A DNA stretch of 64,000 nt from Terrabacter sp. 28 (GCA_000955875.1 JYOE01000014.1:1-64000), one strand, 5' to 3'. Numbered from the stretch's first letter, positions 45,653 to 54,714 are shown. The notes: generated from the letters alone by a model not told the origin. Translations and numbers: made by a program.

Positions 45653-48133
45653 GTGACGATGCCGCATCCTGATGAACCCGCCTGGGCGCGTCGAGCGGGC
45701 GGCGATTCCGGAATGCTGGAGGTTCACGAGGCGCTCTTGGAGACCGCAGACGGGCGGCTAATCACGCTCGTGGCGGCCAGCAAAGAGGCTCTAATAGCGA
45801 CCGCTGGACAGATCGATGCTTACGCCGTTCAGCTGCGACCGATGGAACTAGGTGAAGAGCCCGGGGAAGACCGCCTTTCCGAAGTGGTGGCGTACGCCGC
45901 GCACCACCTCGAGACCTTGGTGCGCGGCCATGACGCCTTCGACATCATGACCATGCTGCGCCAATACCTGGTGCCGCCCGACCTGGCACTCTGGTCGGAA
46001 GGTGGCTCCACGCTCAGCGACTCTTGGGCTGCGGCCGAGGTGGTCGCGCTCGTGCTGCTCGGCCTCGGGCTCCCCACCCGCGATCCAGAACTCGAGACCC
46101 CTACTGCCTCAATCGTGCCTGAACTGGTGACCAGCGCCGCGGTCGTTGTTCAGCTTGCCGTATTCAACGGCATCACTCGATTTAGCCAAGTCTCGGCAGC
46201 AGCCGACTCCCCCGACGGCATGGCGGCCATGGCGTTCCGGCTTTCGAGCCATGAGACCTCCGTCCGCGGTCGCCAGTACCCGACCGTCGCAGCCCAAATC
46301 AATGACGCCGTGCTGCGCACCCCGCAGACCGCGACCGCCTTCCGGGAACACCTCGAGTTCAGTTACGACGACGTCGTGGCCACGCGCGATGCCCTGATCG
46401 ATTTTGTCGGCCGGGCGCATGAACGTGCATACGATGCTCCTGGGGTAGCGACGCAGGCGGGTGGGGCGCCGGACGCCAGCGCGCGTGCCGCCGTGGAAGC
46501 CTTGTTTGAGAGCCCCTCCCAACTGCAGCAGGTTACGGCCCAGCAGCTCGCAGAGCACGCTGCCCTTGACCGCAACGTTGTTGAGACGATCCTCGACCGA
46601 TTTAGTGTGCGGCCAGACGGGCGTACCCCTCTCGCTCTCGTCAAAGCATTCGTCGGCGGACGTAACCCGATGGCTGGTAGCGCCATACTGTCGGCCCCGG
46701 ACCGGGCGTACCTTCCCCTGCCCGGGGCTATTGCATTGGACGAGGTCCGACGCACATGCGAAGCACCAATCAAGGGCACCAAGGCGTGGACTCGGTACGG
46801 ACGAGCTCGTGATCAAGCAGTTGAGACTCTGGCCGCCGACACTCTCAGCGCCATGCTTGACGACCGAGCCACCGTCCATCGCAATCTGCGGTATCGAGAA
46901 CCTCAAGCCGGCCACAACCTGTCCGCGACATCGACCACCCACGCTGCCGCCCCCCTCACCGAGGTGGACTGCCTTCTGGTCCTCGACGGGGTCGCATTGT
47001 GCGTCGAGGTGAAGGCGGGCGGCCTTCGCCCGCGGACGCGCCAAGGCGGTCTTGCGCAGTTGCAGGGCGACCTAGAGAAGACGGTTAAGGCCGCAGCCCG
47101 GCAGGCCGATCGGCTTCGCCGGCTGATCGTGGAGCACAGAGGCCTGTGGCTGGAAGACGGTGCCTGGCTCGACCTTGGCGACATCCAGGAGACTCATTCC
47201 CTCGTCGTGTGCCTTGACGACCTAGGTTCTCTCGCGCTGTGCACCGCCGAGCTTGTGCGGGCCGGGGTGCTCACCCAAACTCACCTGCCCTGGGTTGTAA
47301 GCCTCCACGACCTTCTGGTGACGCAACACGTGCTGAACCGACCGGAGCACTTCCTCGGGTACCTACGCCGACGCACGAACCGCGATGCCGCCTTATGGGT
47401 GACCGGGAGCGATGAGCTCGACCTGCTGATGTGGTTCCTTGCCGGTGGCTTCTACTTCGTCCCTGACCCTGATCGGATCCATGCGGAGCACCCAGGCTCC
47501 AAGGCACCCACCGCCCAAATGCGTAAGAACTACTCACAGCAGGGCCGAACTCAGGTCGGAACCTTCACCGACCCGTTGGATGCGCACTACTACTGGCTTG
47601 ATGGCAGCTCCAGTCAGGAAGCGATCTGTCCCCGCCGCGGCGATCCGCCACCACTCCTGCACGGCCTCATCGACACCATGAGGCGGAAGGCGGCCCCGGG
47701 CTGGTGGCGAGTCGGCGCGGACCTAGATGGGTACTCCACAAGAGCGCAGCAGCAGATGGCTGCCAACATCAAAGACGCCATAGAGAGCAGTCGTCGCGAC
47801 GGGAAGTTTCACACCTTCACCACGGGCGGCACCGACGACTCCGGCCGCTGGATATACATTTTCGCGACGGGACCAGACACTCGCGAGAGCCGCGACCACC
47901 TCCAGCAGTACCTCGCCGCCAAGAAGCACCAGGAGCACGCTGACCGTGCACTGGCTGCCCACTTGAACGCCGACGGATCCCCGCGACTCACCCTGTGGCT
48001 GGCGCACCCGCCTGAGAACGACTCCGAACTCGACCGCCTCGCTCGGAGGATGCGCCTGATCCCGCCGGACCGGGCACCGGACAGCATCCCGCCCAAAGCC
48101 AAGGCCAAGGCTCGCAACAGAAGGCGACGATAG
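45653..48133 (+). CDS. Large PD-(D/E)XK nuclease-domain protein
   Basis: 826 aa. A long helical N-terminal part (1-380) is followed by EVDCLLVLDG (D439) and ALCVEVKAGG (E452-x-K454), a PD-(D/E)XK/NERD-like catalytic core preceded by a conserved Arg/Tyr segment NLRYREPQAGHN. The C-terminal region includes HAEHPGSKAPT and a basic tail. GTG 45653 is the first start after the PIN gene. No methylase or helicase neighbour, so this is not a classical restriction system. A defence role is inferred from domain and island context. Confidence 0.65.
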   Translation: MTMPHPDEPAWARRAGGDSGMLEVHEALLETADGRLITLVAASKEALIATAGQIDAYAVQLRPMELGEEPGEDRLSEVVAYAAHHLETLVRGHDAFDIMTMLRQYLVPPDLALWSEGGSTLSDSWAAAEVVALVLLGLGLPTRDPELETPTASIVPELVTSAAVVVQLAVFNGITRFSQVSAAADSPDGMAAMAFRLSSHETSVRGRQYPTVAAQINDAVLRTPQTATAFREHLEFSYDDVVATRDALIDFVGRAHERAYDAPGVATQAGGAPDASARAAVEALFESPSQLQQVTAQQLAEHAALDRNVVETILDRFSVRPDGRTPLALVKAFVGGRNPMAGSAILSAPDRAYLPLPGAIALDEVRRTCEAPIKGTKAWTRYGRARDQAVETLAADTLSAMLDDRATVHRNLRYREPQAGHNLSATSTTHAAAPLTEVDCLLVLDGVALCVEVKAGGLRPRTRQGGLAQLQGDLEKTVKAAARQADRLRRLIVEHRGLWLEDGAWLDLGDIQETHSLVVCLDDLGSLALCTAELVRAGVLTQTHLPWVVSLHDLLVTQHVLNRPEHFLGYLRRRTNRDAALWVTGSDELDLLMWFLAGGFYFVPDPDRIHAEHPGSKAPTAQMRKNYSQQGRTQVGTFTDPLDAHYYWLDGSSSQEAICPRRGDPPPLLHGLIDTMRRKAAPGWWRVGADLDGYSTRAQQQMAANIKDAIESSRRDGKFHTFTTGGTDDSGRWIYIFATGPDTRESRDHLQQYLAAKKHQEHADRALAAHLNADGSPRLTLWLAHPPENDSELDRLARRMRLIPPDRAPDSIPPKAKAKARNRRRR

Positions 48134-48282
48134 CTCTGGGCTCGTCGCCCAGTAGTGGCATTCCGCCGCAACGCGACTTCGTCTCCCCGGTCACGACAGG
48201 GGTGCTGTGTATCCCACTCGTAACCTGAAAGGGCCGGCCTGCGCGTACGGACGACAAGCAGCCTCACGCGGCAATGACCGTT

Positions 48283-48744
48283 TCAGCCAAAGCCGTATAA
48301 CTCGGGGCTATAGTCCTGCCACCACGCCGCGGAGGGTCCGATGAGCGACAGAATCTTCCACCAAGCCGCCTCAGTCTCCGTCTCGCTCAGCAGCCGGCCA
48401 GGAATGAGATGGCCGATGCCCGTGTCCCACTTGCCCAGACAGACGGCAACGCACCCGGACGGAATGGCTTTGAGCGCCTCCGGTCGGGTTCGTATGAACG
48501 GAAGACTCTCTGCAGCGATGCGCTCCAGTGGCGCACCCGCATAGTCGCTTAACGCACCGACCCACCAGTCCAGGCCTTCGTCTCGGCGCTCCGGACCTGG
48601 CAGGTAGATCCGACCCGAAGTCGCATCGTCCCAGCGCACCTTCGCCAACCTGGGAATCGCCCGTCGGTACTTGCCAGGGGTACCAAACCACCGGACGTGA
48701 ATCACCGTCAGCGTTTGGCATGCCAGCTTGATCTGCCCCTCCAC
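48283..48744 (-). CDS. Hypothetical protein
   Basis: 153 aa. Several Trp-rich blocks (IHVRWFGTPGKYRRA, WWVGALSDYAG, AWWKILSLIGPSAAWWQD) and CVAVCLGKWDTGIGHLIPG. Soluble and well formed, but no family recognised. Start GTG 48744 has a weak ribosome site. Isolated between two nuclease genes. Confidence 0.55.
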   Translation of the reverse strand: MEGQIKLACQTLTVIHVRWFGTPGKYRRAIPRLAKVRWDDATSGRIYLPGPERRDEGLDWWVGALSDYAGAPLERIAAESLPFIRTRPEALKAIPSGCVAVCLGKWDTGIGHLIPGRLLSETETEAAWWKILSLIGPSAAWWQDYSPELYGFG

Positions 48745-48944
48745 TACGTCAGTATGGCGCCACGATGTGACAGGCCTGCGCTGCTGCCTGCCAGAGGGTT
48801 TCGGATGCCCTCTGAGGCCAGAAGGCAGCGCGGCAGGGGAACCTGCGTCACACCGCCGCCAAGCGTGTGACTTGGGCCCACCGTCGTCCCCACTGCTGAA
48901 GCTAGCCGCTCGGTAGCGGGTGGAGCATTCTCTTCAAGCTCCTG

Positions 48945-49823
48945 CTAATGGGGGCCGACGTCAAAAACCCAATCTCGGTTGGCGCGAGGGGCGTCCTCAT
49001 CGTCAGAGCCGAGTCGCAGCCAAGGTGTCACCGACTCAAAGTCTCCTCCACGTCTGGTCCAGGCGAGTTGGAGCATGTCGATTATGTCTTGATAAACGAG
49101 CGCGTCGATTTGAAGCTTGCCGAGCCCCAACACTTCCCGTTGACCAACCACGCTCATCTCTGCCTGAGCTGGTTTGGACATCCAGTTTCTCGTTGTCACC
49201 AGGAGGGCCGACGGCTCTCCGCGCGCGATCATCGTTCCGGCCAACTCCCGCACGACCGACACTGACTCACCCCTGTTGCCCGTCTCCCGCCACTTGACCT
49301 GGACGATGGTTCGCGTGCCATCGCTGGCCAGAACATATCCGTCTACGCCCCCGTCATGACGACCCCCGACCGGCCTAACCTCGCAATCGAACGTTTCGCC
49401 GAGTAGGTCCATCATGAGCTTCTCCGCCCTGAACGGGTTCAGACCGCGCAGTCGCTCCGGCAGGGAGGACATGCTGCGCACGAGTTGATCGAGGGTCGCT
49501 TCATCCGGATCGATGAAATCTACGACGCCACGGACGACCCGATTGTCCGCTGGACCCCCTACGCGGGTACCTCTGCCTGCCCAATAGCCGCACTCTTGAC
49601 ATAGAAGCAAAGTGCCGTCATACCAGTGCTCGAGTTGGTCGAGATCACCTCGACAGAACCGGCACTTCCGCGTGGCGATCGCCGCGATTGCCTCAGCCGT
49701 GAGGGTCCGGGCCGGTCCTCCGATTTGCTGCAGCGCCTGGCCGAGGTCTCCATCGTGGAGCTCGCCGTCATCGTAATTCGAAAGTTCGCGCTCCTCGAAG
49801 ATGGCGATCCGGTCGCTGCTCAT
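48945..49823 (-). CDS. Mrr-type restriction endonuclease with N-terminal zinc ribbon
   Basis: 292 aa. The zinc ribbon has C54, C57, C75 and C78 (CRFC, CQEC). The Mrr catalytic domain follows: NPFRAEKLMMDLLGETF, VRPVGGRHDGGVDGYV (D161) and IVQVKWRE (Q175-x-K177, the Q variant typical of Mrr). Mrr enzymes cut methylated foreign DNA and need no partner methylase. It stands alone with its own upstream region. Likely active, with all core residues present. Confidence 0.85.
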   Translation of the reverse strand: MSSDRIAIFEERELSNYDDGELHDGDLGQALQQIGGPARTLTAEAIAAIATRKCRFCRGDLDQLEHWYDGTLLLCQECGYWAGRGTRVGGPADNRVVRGVVDFIDPDEATLDQLVRSMSSLPERLRGLNPFRAEKLMMDLLGETFDCEVRPVGGRHDGGVDGYVLASDGTRTIVQVKWRETGNRGESVSVVRELAGTMIARGEPSALLVTTRNWMSKPAQAEMSVVGQREVLGLGKLQIDALVYQDIIDMLQLAWTRRGGDFESVTPWLRLGSDDEDAPRANRDWVFDVGPH

Positions 49824-50139
49824 CGGCCTAACCTATCGAACCACGCTCCATCGAGGACCAGTGCTGGAGTGGGCGACCAGTTCTGCAACCGGGGGGTGAG
49901 CTCCTCTGAGCGCGCTAGAAAGCGCTGCACACGCACTTCGGTCACCTAAGTTCGCCCTCGCTTAGCGTTCCAAGCCAGCGCCGCCCGCTGAGGCCCCTGA
50001 GGGGTCGCGCTCACCCTCGAGCGACTTCGCGAGGGACAGTGGCAGGCGAGGACGTTGATTCACTCCGCCGCGTGGCGAACGGTGAGGCAGGCCCGCTCCT
50101 CGCGCTGCCTTTCTCGTCTTCGTCGGCTAGGAAGCGGTC

Positions 50140-50313
50140 TTACGCCGCAGGATCTCGGCGCGCGAGCGACCGAGCCCAGAGGGGGCAAATGCCTAGCCAG
50201 TATGGGAGCGAGACAGCGGGGAGGACGCCGTTGTCGAAGGGGTCGAGGATCCAACCGGCCCAGTAAGCGATGAGCTGTGCCAGGGCGCAAAGTAGTACCC
50301 AGCCGCCGAACAT
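50140..50313 (-). CDS. Small two-helix membrane protein
   Basis: 57 aa. MFGGWVLLCALAQLIAYWAGWIL forms a first helix, a short PFDNG turn follows, then a second hydrophobic segment (VLPAVSLPYWLGICPLW) and a basic tail SLARRDPAA. The composition is strongly membrane-like in this frame only. ATG 50313 lacks a clear ribosome site. Possibly a holin- or toxin-like peptide, though nothing proves it. Confidence 0.5.
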   Translation of the reverse strand: MFGGWVLLCALAQLIAYWAGWILDPFDNGVLPAVSLPYWLGICPLWARSLARRDPAA

Positions 50314-50582
50314 CTATCATCGCGGGACTGGCCTGCCGGCTAGGTGCCAAAGCCAAGCCTCATACCTGTTGCCCGGCTGCCTGTCGCTCGTCCCCGGGTT
50401 CTTGGCCACGTCCCATCCTCGCATCCGGCCACCGTTGACGCGGTCCGGCACGGCAGCGTGTCTACTACCATGCGCGACATCGTCATGCGGGCTCGCCTGG
50501 TCGCGGAATACGCGTCTTAACGCCGCCAGGGGCTCTTAAGCAGGCGCAAGGCACCTTCCAAGTGATAAGAGTCGCAGCCCGG

Positions 50583-51659
50583 TCAGCGGAGTGACTCGGG
50601 CTCGTTCTCCTCGAGCCACGCGAAACCCACCTCCATGCGGTGTGTCAGTTCATCCCCGTCGATTACGCGAAAGAATCCGAAGCCCTGCTCATCCTGAGGA
50701 TCGCGGAACTCAAAGCCGAGAGCTCTAAGAGCTCTGACAGTCAAAGTTTCAGCACTCGCCCGCTCAGTTGCGAGCGTAAGAGCTCCTTGGATCTCGTCCG
50801 CCGGAGCGAGACGCTCCCACAGCTGCATCAGGTCGAGCCATGACTCGTCTCTGTAGAGGCGCTCGACATCGCTTCCTGGGAACGTTCGACGGGAGCCTGC
50901 GTGGTATGCGAATGCCACAACCAGGGACTGCATAAGATTAACGGTTCGTCGGGTACGTTCAAGGATGTCAAGGGGCTCTGTCCACGCCTGAACGATGCGA
51001 TATGAGACGTGCGAGAGCGTGCTGGAGAGGGCGCCAGCCGGCTTGTAGCCCTTCATGTGAGCGGCTCGTTCGCAGCGCCACTCCTCGATCCCGATGTCCG
51101 CGAGGCCGCGTAGAATTTGATTCGGACCGCCAGCCATTTCGTCTGTACTGGCCTCACCCCGCCGATGCAGGTGCACGTGCCCGGCCTCATGGGCAGCGAC
51201 ACGTTCTAGAGCCTTCGCCCCGGTCGATACTGCAAGCTCAGAGAAGACGACGACTGGTTGTCCCTTGTGGAGCACTGTTCGGGCTGCTGCGGCAGAGCCA
51301 TCGAGCTTTGTTGCTTGGTACGCGGTGTCCCCGGTGAGCTCGGCGACCACCCGTGAGAAGTCCGCAACGACGAACGCAAAGGTGTCGGCTACGCCCATCT
51401 TGCCGAATCCACGCTGAATTGCGTGCTCGACGTTTGCGCTCCGCGTAACGCCCGCGAACTCGATCATGCCTGTGACGTTAGAGCACTTTTCAGACGTGCA
51501 CCTCTTCACGCGCTGGAACAGATCTAGTTCCTTGCCCGGTGCACTCAGGATTTCGACCGAGAAGGAACACCAGTGGATGACCCGGTCGGCGGCCGACCAC
51601 CGGAGGGATCTCTCGCTAGCTGTTCGCCAGCCAAGGACGACCGGCAGGTGAGCCTGCAT
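50583..51659 (-). CDS. Zinc metallopeptidase-domain protein
   Basis: Up to 358 aa. AAHEAGHVHLHRRGE holds the HExxH zinc site (H157, E158, H161). The preceding KGQPVVVFSELA and following GIEEWRCERAAHMKGYKP are conserved-looking; the latter could supply the third ligand. The protein may begin at ATG 51467 (MIEFAGV), because the first 64 codons are Cys-rich and less typical. Such stand-alone peptidases in defence islands may release or activate effectors, by inference only. Confidence 0.6.
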   Translation of the reverse strand: MQAHLPVVLGWRTASERSLRWSAADRVIHWCSFSVEILSAPGKELDLFQRVKRCTSEKCSNVTGMIEFAGVTRSANVEHAIQRGFGKMGVADTFAFVVADFSRVVAELTGDTAYQATKLDGSAAAARTVLHKGQPVVVFSELAVSTGAKALERVAAHEAGHVHLHRRGEASTDEMAGGPNQILRGLADIGIEEWRCERAAHMKGYKPAGALSSTLSHVSYRIVQAWTEPLDILERTRRTVNLMQSLVVAFAYHAGSRRTFPGSDVERLYRDESWLDLMQLWERLAPADEIQGALTLATERASAETLTVRALRALGFEFRDPQDEQGFGFFRVIDGDELTHRMEVGFAWLEENEPESLR

Positions 51660-51807
51660 CTTCGAGGTGACTGTTGCGCCCGACCTTCGCTCAAAGATGG
51701 TCTGTGCAACATCCGGACCTCGGCAGACCGGTAAGCACGAGCATCCGCAAAGGACTCTCGGCGACGGCCCGAGACACGCGTCTTACCGCCGCGAGCCGGC
51801 CGATTGG

Positions 51808-52608
51808 TTAGGCCATGAGCAGCGACCCGTGCTGGTCGATCCACCACACTTCGATCTGCGCTGCAGCGAGTGAGCCAACGGTCTGAGAATGCAGTTCGCG
51901 GTAGCGCGGGAAGTCGGGTAAGACGATGACGCTGCGCCAAGCCGGCTCCTTTCCACGCAGTCGCATAGCGGCAAGGACAGCTTGGCCATACCAGTGGCCT
52001 GCCTGAGTGCTCGGGCTCGTGCGCTTCGTCTCTGTTGCCCGGGCAGGATCTGCATAGTTGCGGCTCGGGAAGCCCTTGACTTCGATGCCTGCCGTTGCAC
52101 CCTCAAGCGACGCTACGACGTCGATGCCATGCTCCTTCGTGGCAGTGTTTGCGACCGACAGGATGCGCCAGCCCTGACCCGCCAGAGCAGTGACCAAGGA
52201 CGCCTGAACGTTGGCCTCTGTGTGCCACTCTTCCGAGAGTTTCGGCGGGGCGTCCGGGGAGACGCCGACACGCCGACCCGTTGGCACTTCGTCGTCACTG
52301 AGAGCAGCGCGCGCAGAGTGCTCCGCTGCGCCCTTGGAGCGCCATTGTTCAAGCTCCGCGGCGGTCGCCCTTCGAAAGAGTCCCCGGTCGACCCGGGTGA
52401 GAAACGGCTCGCGGTGGGCGAACTGGGCCCTGTCTCCGACGTTCCAGCTTGCGCCTCGGGTGTGGACTCGGACTGTGTGATCGGTGGCCTGCCCCGGTGC
52501 ATGTCGCCTGAACCAGGAGATCACTTCCTGCGACGTGAATGATCCGCTCTGAGCGCTCGCGAACTCGTGCAACATCTCCCACACGGTCCGGTGTTGATCG
52601 TCAGCCAT
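51808..52608 (-). CDS. Winged-helix protein with C-terminal PD-(D/E)XK nuclease
   Basis: 266 aa from ATG 52608 (GTG 52632 is an alternative). Residues about 5-85 form a winged helix (SFTSQEVISWFRRHAPG, then a wing). The C-terminal core is KEHGIDVVASLEG (D163) and AGIEVKGFPS (E176-x-K178), preceded by EANVQASLVTALAGQGW. This architecture is that of orphan restriction-like proteins without a methylase. Lies directly beside the IS110 copy. Confidence 0.7.
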   Translation of the reverse strand: MADDQHRTVWEMLHEFASAQSGSFTSQEVISWFRRHAPGQATDHTVRVHTRGASWNVGDRAQFAHREPFLTRVDRGLFRRATAAELEQWRSKGAAEHSARAALSDDEVPTGRRVGVSPDAPPKLSEEWHTEANVQASLVTALAGQGWRILSVANTATKEHGIDVVASLEGATAGIEVKGFPSRNYADPARATETKRTSPSTQAGHWYGQAVLAAMRLRGKEPAWRSVIVLPDFPRYRELHSQTVGSLAAAQIEVWWIDQHGSLLMA

Positions 52609-52682
52609 GAAGTCAGGATTCCACTGGGGCACACCGACAGAGCATCACCGCGAGGCTGCGTCTTACCGGCTCCCTTCTGTTG

Positions 52683-53891
52683 TCAACCGGCGCTGGTGAG
52701 CAGGCGTTCGCGATGGGGTTTCCGCGGCGTGGGCGCCGGGCGTAGCGTCGGTTGTGCGGGTCCGGGAAGTGGCTGATCCGAAGTGTCGATGTGCGGGGGA
52801 AGGTCGACCGCGCTGGATTCTTGAGACGCCCCGCAGTGCCCTCCCGGACCCGTTTCGGCTGCTGCGCGGGCGTCCTCGAGCAGCTGCCGATAGATGGCGT
52901 CCGAGATCCTGCGCTTCAGGCACCGGATCGCCTCCAAGGGCCTCTTGCCCTCGGCTCGCTTACGCCGGTAGAAGGCGCGGCCCTCGGTGTCGAGCCGGAT
53001 CTGGCTGATCGCGGCGATATGGATCATGTGGTTCATCCGCCGGTTCCCGGCACGGGAGAGCCGGTGCCGGGTCTGCTCCCCTGAGGACGCGTCCAGGGGC
53101 GCGGTGCCGGTCCAGGAAGCGAACCGGTTGCGGTCGACGAACCGGGTGACATCGCCGACGTCGGCCAGGACCCGAGCAGCGACGACCGGTCCGACGCCAT
53201 GCAAGTCCATCAGGTGCGAGCCGCGCTCGAGCACGATGGCCTTGAGCTCCGCGGTGGCCTTCTTGATCTTGGCCTCGACCGCGACCAGCTCGGCGAGCTC
53301 TTCCACGGCGATCCGGCGGCGCGTCTTGCCGGCGATGTCACGCGGCCGAACCGATGCCAGCAACACCTTCGCCTGACCGGTGGTGATGTCCTTCTTCGCC
53401 TGTCCCGGAAGCAGTTCCGCCAAGAGCGCCTGTAGTCGGTCGACGGTCTGGACCCGACGTCGCGTAAGGGCCTCGCGGCGGTCGGTGAGCATCCGCAACG
53501 CCTCGAGCTCACCGTCGAGCTGCAACGTCCGTAGCGTTGTGGTGCGGACTGCGACGACCGCGATGGAGTGCGCGTCGCGGGCGTCGGTCTTGCGGTTGTG
53601 GCCCGTGTCGAACAGCCGAATCCGGGCGGCGAGCTTGGCCGGCACGTCGACGACTCGTTCGCCGTCTTCGAGGAGGCGCTGCGCGAGGGGCCGGCCGGCG
53701 CCGTTGCTGCCCTCCACGGCCCAGATCCGCTCGGGCCAGGCCTTCGCGTAGGACCGCATGGCTGCGTAGCCGGCTCGGTCGGTCGTGAACCGACCCGAAC
53801 CGAGCAGCCGCTCGTGTTGATCAACGGCCTCAATCGTGGCCGACAGCTTGTGCGGGTCGACCCCGATGACGACGTTCTCCATCTGCTGCAT
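52683..53891 (-). CDS. IS110-family transposase (recombinase)
   Basis: 402 aa. The N-terminal DEDD domain has VIGVDPHKLSATIEAVD, WAVEGSNGAGRPLAQ and KTDARDAHSIAVV. The C-terminal Tnp_20 domain has GVGPVVAARVLADVGDVTRF and FASWTGTAPLDASSGE, then SRAGNRRMNHMIH with its catalytic Ser probably in LSRAGNR or DASSG. IS110 enzymes are guided by a bridge RNA encoded in the adjacent non-coding end. ATG 53891 has GGGAG six bases upstream. The C-terminal 60 residues are Pro-rich and variable. Looks intact. Confidence 0.92.
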   Translation of the reverse strand: MQQMENVVIGVDPHKLSATIEAVDQHERLLGSGRFTTDRAGYAAMRSYAKAWPERIWAVEGSNGAGRPLAQRLLEDGERVVDVPAKLAARIRLFDTGHNRKTDARDAHSIAVVAVRTTTLRTLQLDGELEALRMLTDRREALTRRRVQTVDRLQALLAELLPGQAKKDITTGQAKVLLASVRPRDIAGKTRRRIAVEELAELVAVEAKIKKATAELKAIVLERGSHLMDLHGVGPVVAARVLADVGDVTRFVDRNRFASWTGTAPLDASSGEQTRHRLSRAGNRRMNHMIHIAAISQIRLDTEGRAFYRRKRAEGKRPLEAIRCLKRRISDAIYRQLLEDARAAAETGPGGHCGASQESSAVDLPPHIDTSDQPLPGPAQPTLRPAPTPRKPHRERLLTSAG

Positions 53892-53986
53892 GTGCTGCTC
53901 CCGCCTGTGCTCGATCCGATGTGGACGGCGAGGTGGGCATTGCTACTACGAGCTGGGCAGTCCCTTCTTGAGCCACGCCTCGTCAC

Positions 53987-54070
53987 GGTGATCGGCGGGT
54001 CGCAGACCGATAGTGAGCCACACCGACACTGCCGGTAGGCAGCCGCATGGAGAGCTGCCCGCCGATCACC
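53987..54070 (-). ncRNA. Possible IS110 bridge RNA structure
   Basis: Upstream of the transposase, GGTGATCGGCGGG (53987-53999) pairs perfectly with CCCGCCGATCACC (54058-54070), enclosing 58 bases with an inner hairpin CTGCC-GGTA-GGCAG (54029-54042). In IS110-group elements the region upstream of the transposase encodes the bridge RNA whose internal loops pair with target and donor DNA. The stem is on the right side and at the right scale, but which strand is transcribed and the loop assignments are inferred. Confidence 0.5.
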
Positions 54071-54146
54071 TGAACCGAGTCCGGCCAGACACCGGTCCTA
54101 CGGAAATCGTCTAGTAGCCGCAATCGATCTGTCGCTAGATGGGATG

Positions 54147-54184
54147 GCGCAGGCCGCCGGACCTTCTGGACCGGCGGCCTGCGC
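54147..54184 (-). terminator. Strong hairpin terminator downstream of lsr2
   Basis: Perfect 14-bp arms (GCGCAGGCCGCCGG at 54147-54160 and its complement at 54171-54184) with a 10-base loop, seven bases after the stop of the leftward lsr2 gene. No T tract, as usual in high-GC actinobacteria. Confidence 0.75.
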
Positions 54185-54190
54185 CTGCAC

Positions 54191-54517
54191 TCAACGCGAA
54201 GCGTTGTACGCGTCCTGCATGTCTTGGCTGATCCGACCTCGGTCCGAGACGTTGTGGCCGTTAGCGCGCGCCCACTCCCGGATCGCCTGCAGCTGGTTCT
54301 TCTCGATCTTGGCAGCTGACGTCTTGGCAGACGAGCGGCGCCCGCCGGTCCTGCGAGCCTTGCTCGTGAACGGCTCCAGGGCCTTGATCAGCTTCTCCTC
54401 GTTCTTCTTGGAGAGATCGATCTCGTACTGCGTGCCCTGATAGCTGAATTGAACCGTGACGTCGGCCGGGCCACCGTCGATGTCGTCGTCCAGAACGGTC
54501 TGAACTCGTTGTGCCAT
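54191..54517 (-). CDS. lsr2: Lsr2-family nucleoid-associated protein
   Basis: 108 aa. The N-terminal dimerisation part is [22 protein letters not shown], then [13 protein letters not shown]. The C-terminal domain [23 protein letters not shown] carries the RGR AT-hook-like motif. Lsr2 coats AT-rich or foreign DNA and silences it, as H-NS does. On a mobile element it may hide the cargo from, or substitute for, host Lsr2. ATG 54517 gives the family start; upstream in-frame ATG is discarded. Followed by a strong terminator and divergent from the xis-int pair. Confidence 0.92.
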   Translation of the reverse strand: MAQRVQTVLDDDIDGGPADVTVQFSYQGTQYEIDLSKKNEEKLIKALEPFTSKARRTGGRRSSAKTSAAKIEKNQLQAIREWARANGHNVSDRGRISQDMQDAYNASR

Positions 54518-54714
54518 GGGTCGGGGTTCTCCTCTTCTTGATGAATCCCTGCGGGGCCATCGAACCACGAGGAAAGGCGTTCATTCACCTCGGCGGACAG
54601 CGCCCGCCGGACTTCACCGGCCACTGAGCCGAGGAGTGCCGGCGTCACGGAGCGCGGATGGCGCCCCCTGTCGGCTGTACGACCACCAATGACAGTGCGC
54701 GAGGGAGAACGGCC

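Larger units (their letters stand above)
52667..54116 (-). mobile_element. IS110-family insertion sequence (ends approximate)
   Basis: The transposase gene plus the gene-free region upstream of it make about 1.45 kb, the normal IS110 size. The left limit is set where a repeated intergenic motif (GCGTCTTACC, also at 50512 and 51778) stops matching its other copies; the right limit, where a continuation of that motif (GCCGC) may resume. IS110 elements have no terminal inverted repeats, so both ends are estimates. Confidence 0.6.

Noticed and set aside
50510..52670. GTTAAGAC-type motif considered as integron attC core
   Set aside because: The final base does not fit GTTRRRY and no paired R'' site or integron integrase is present.
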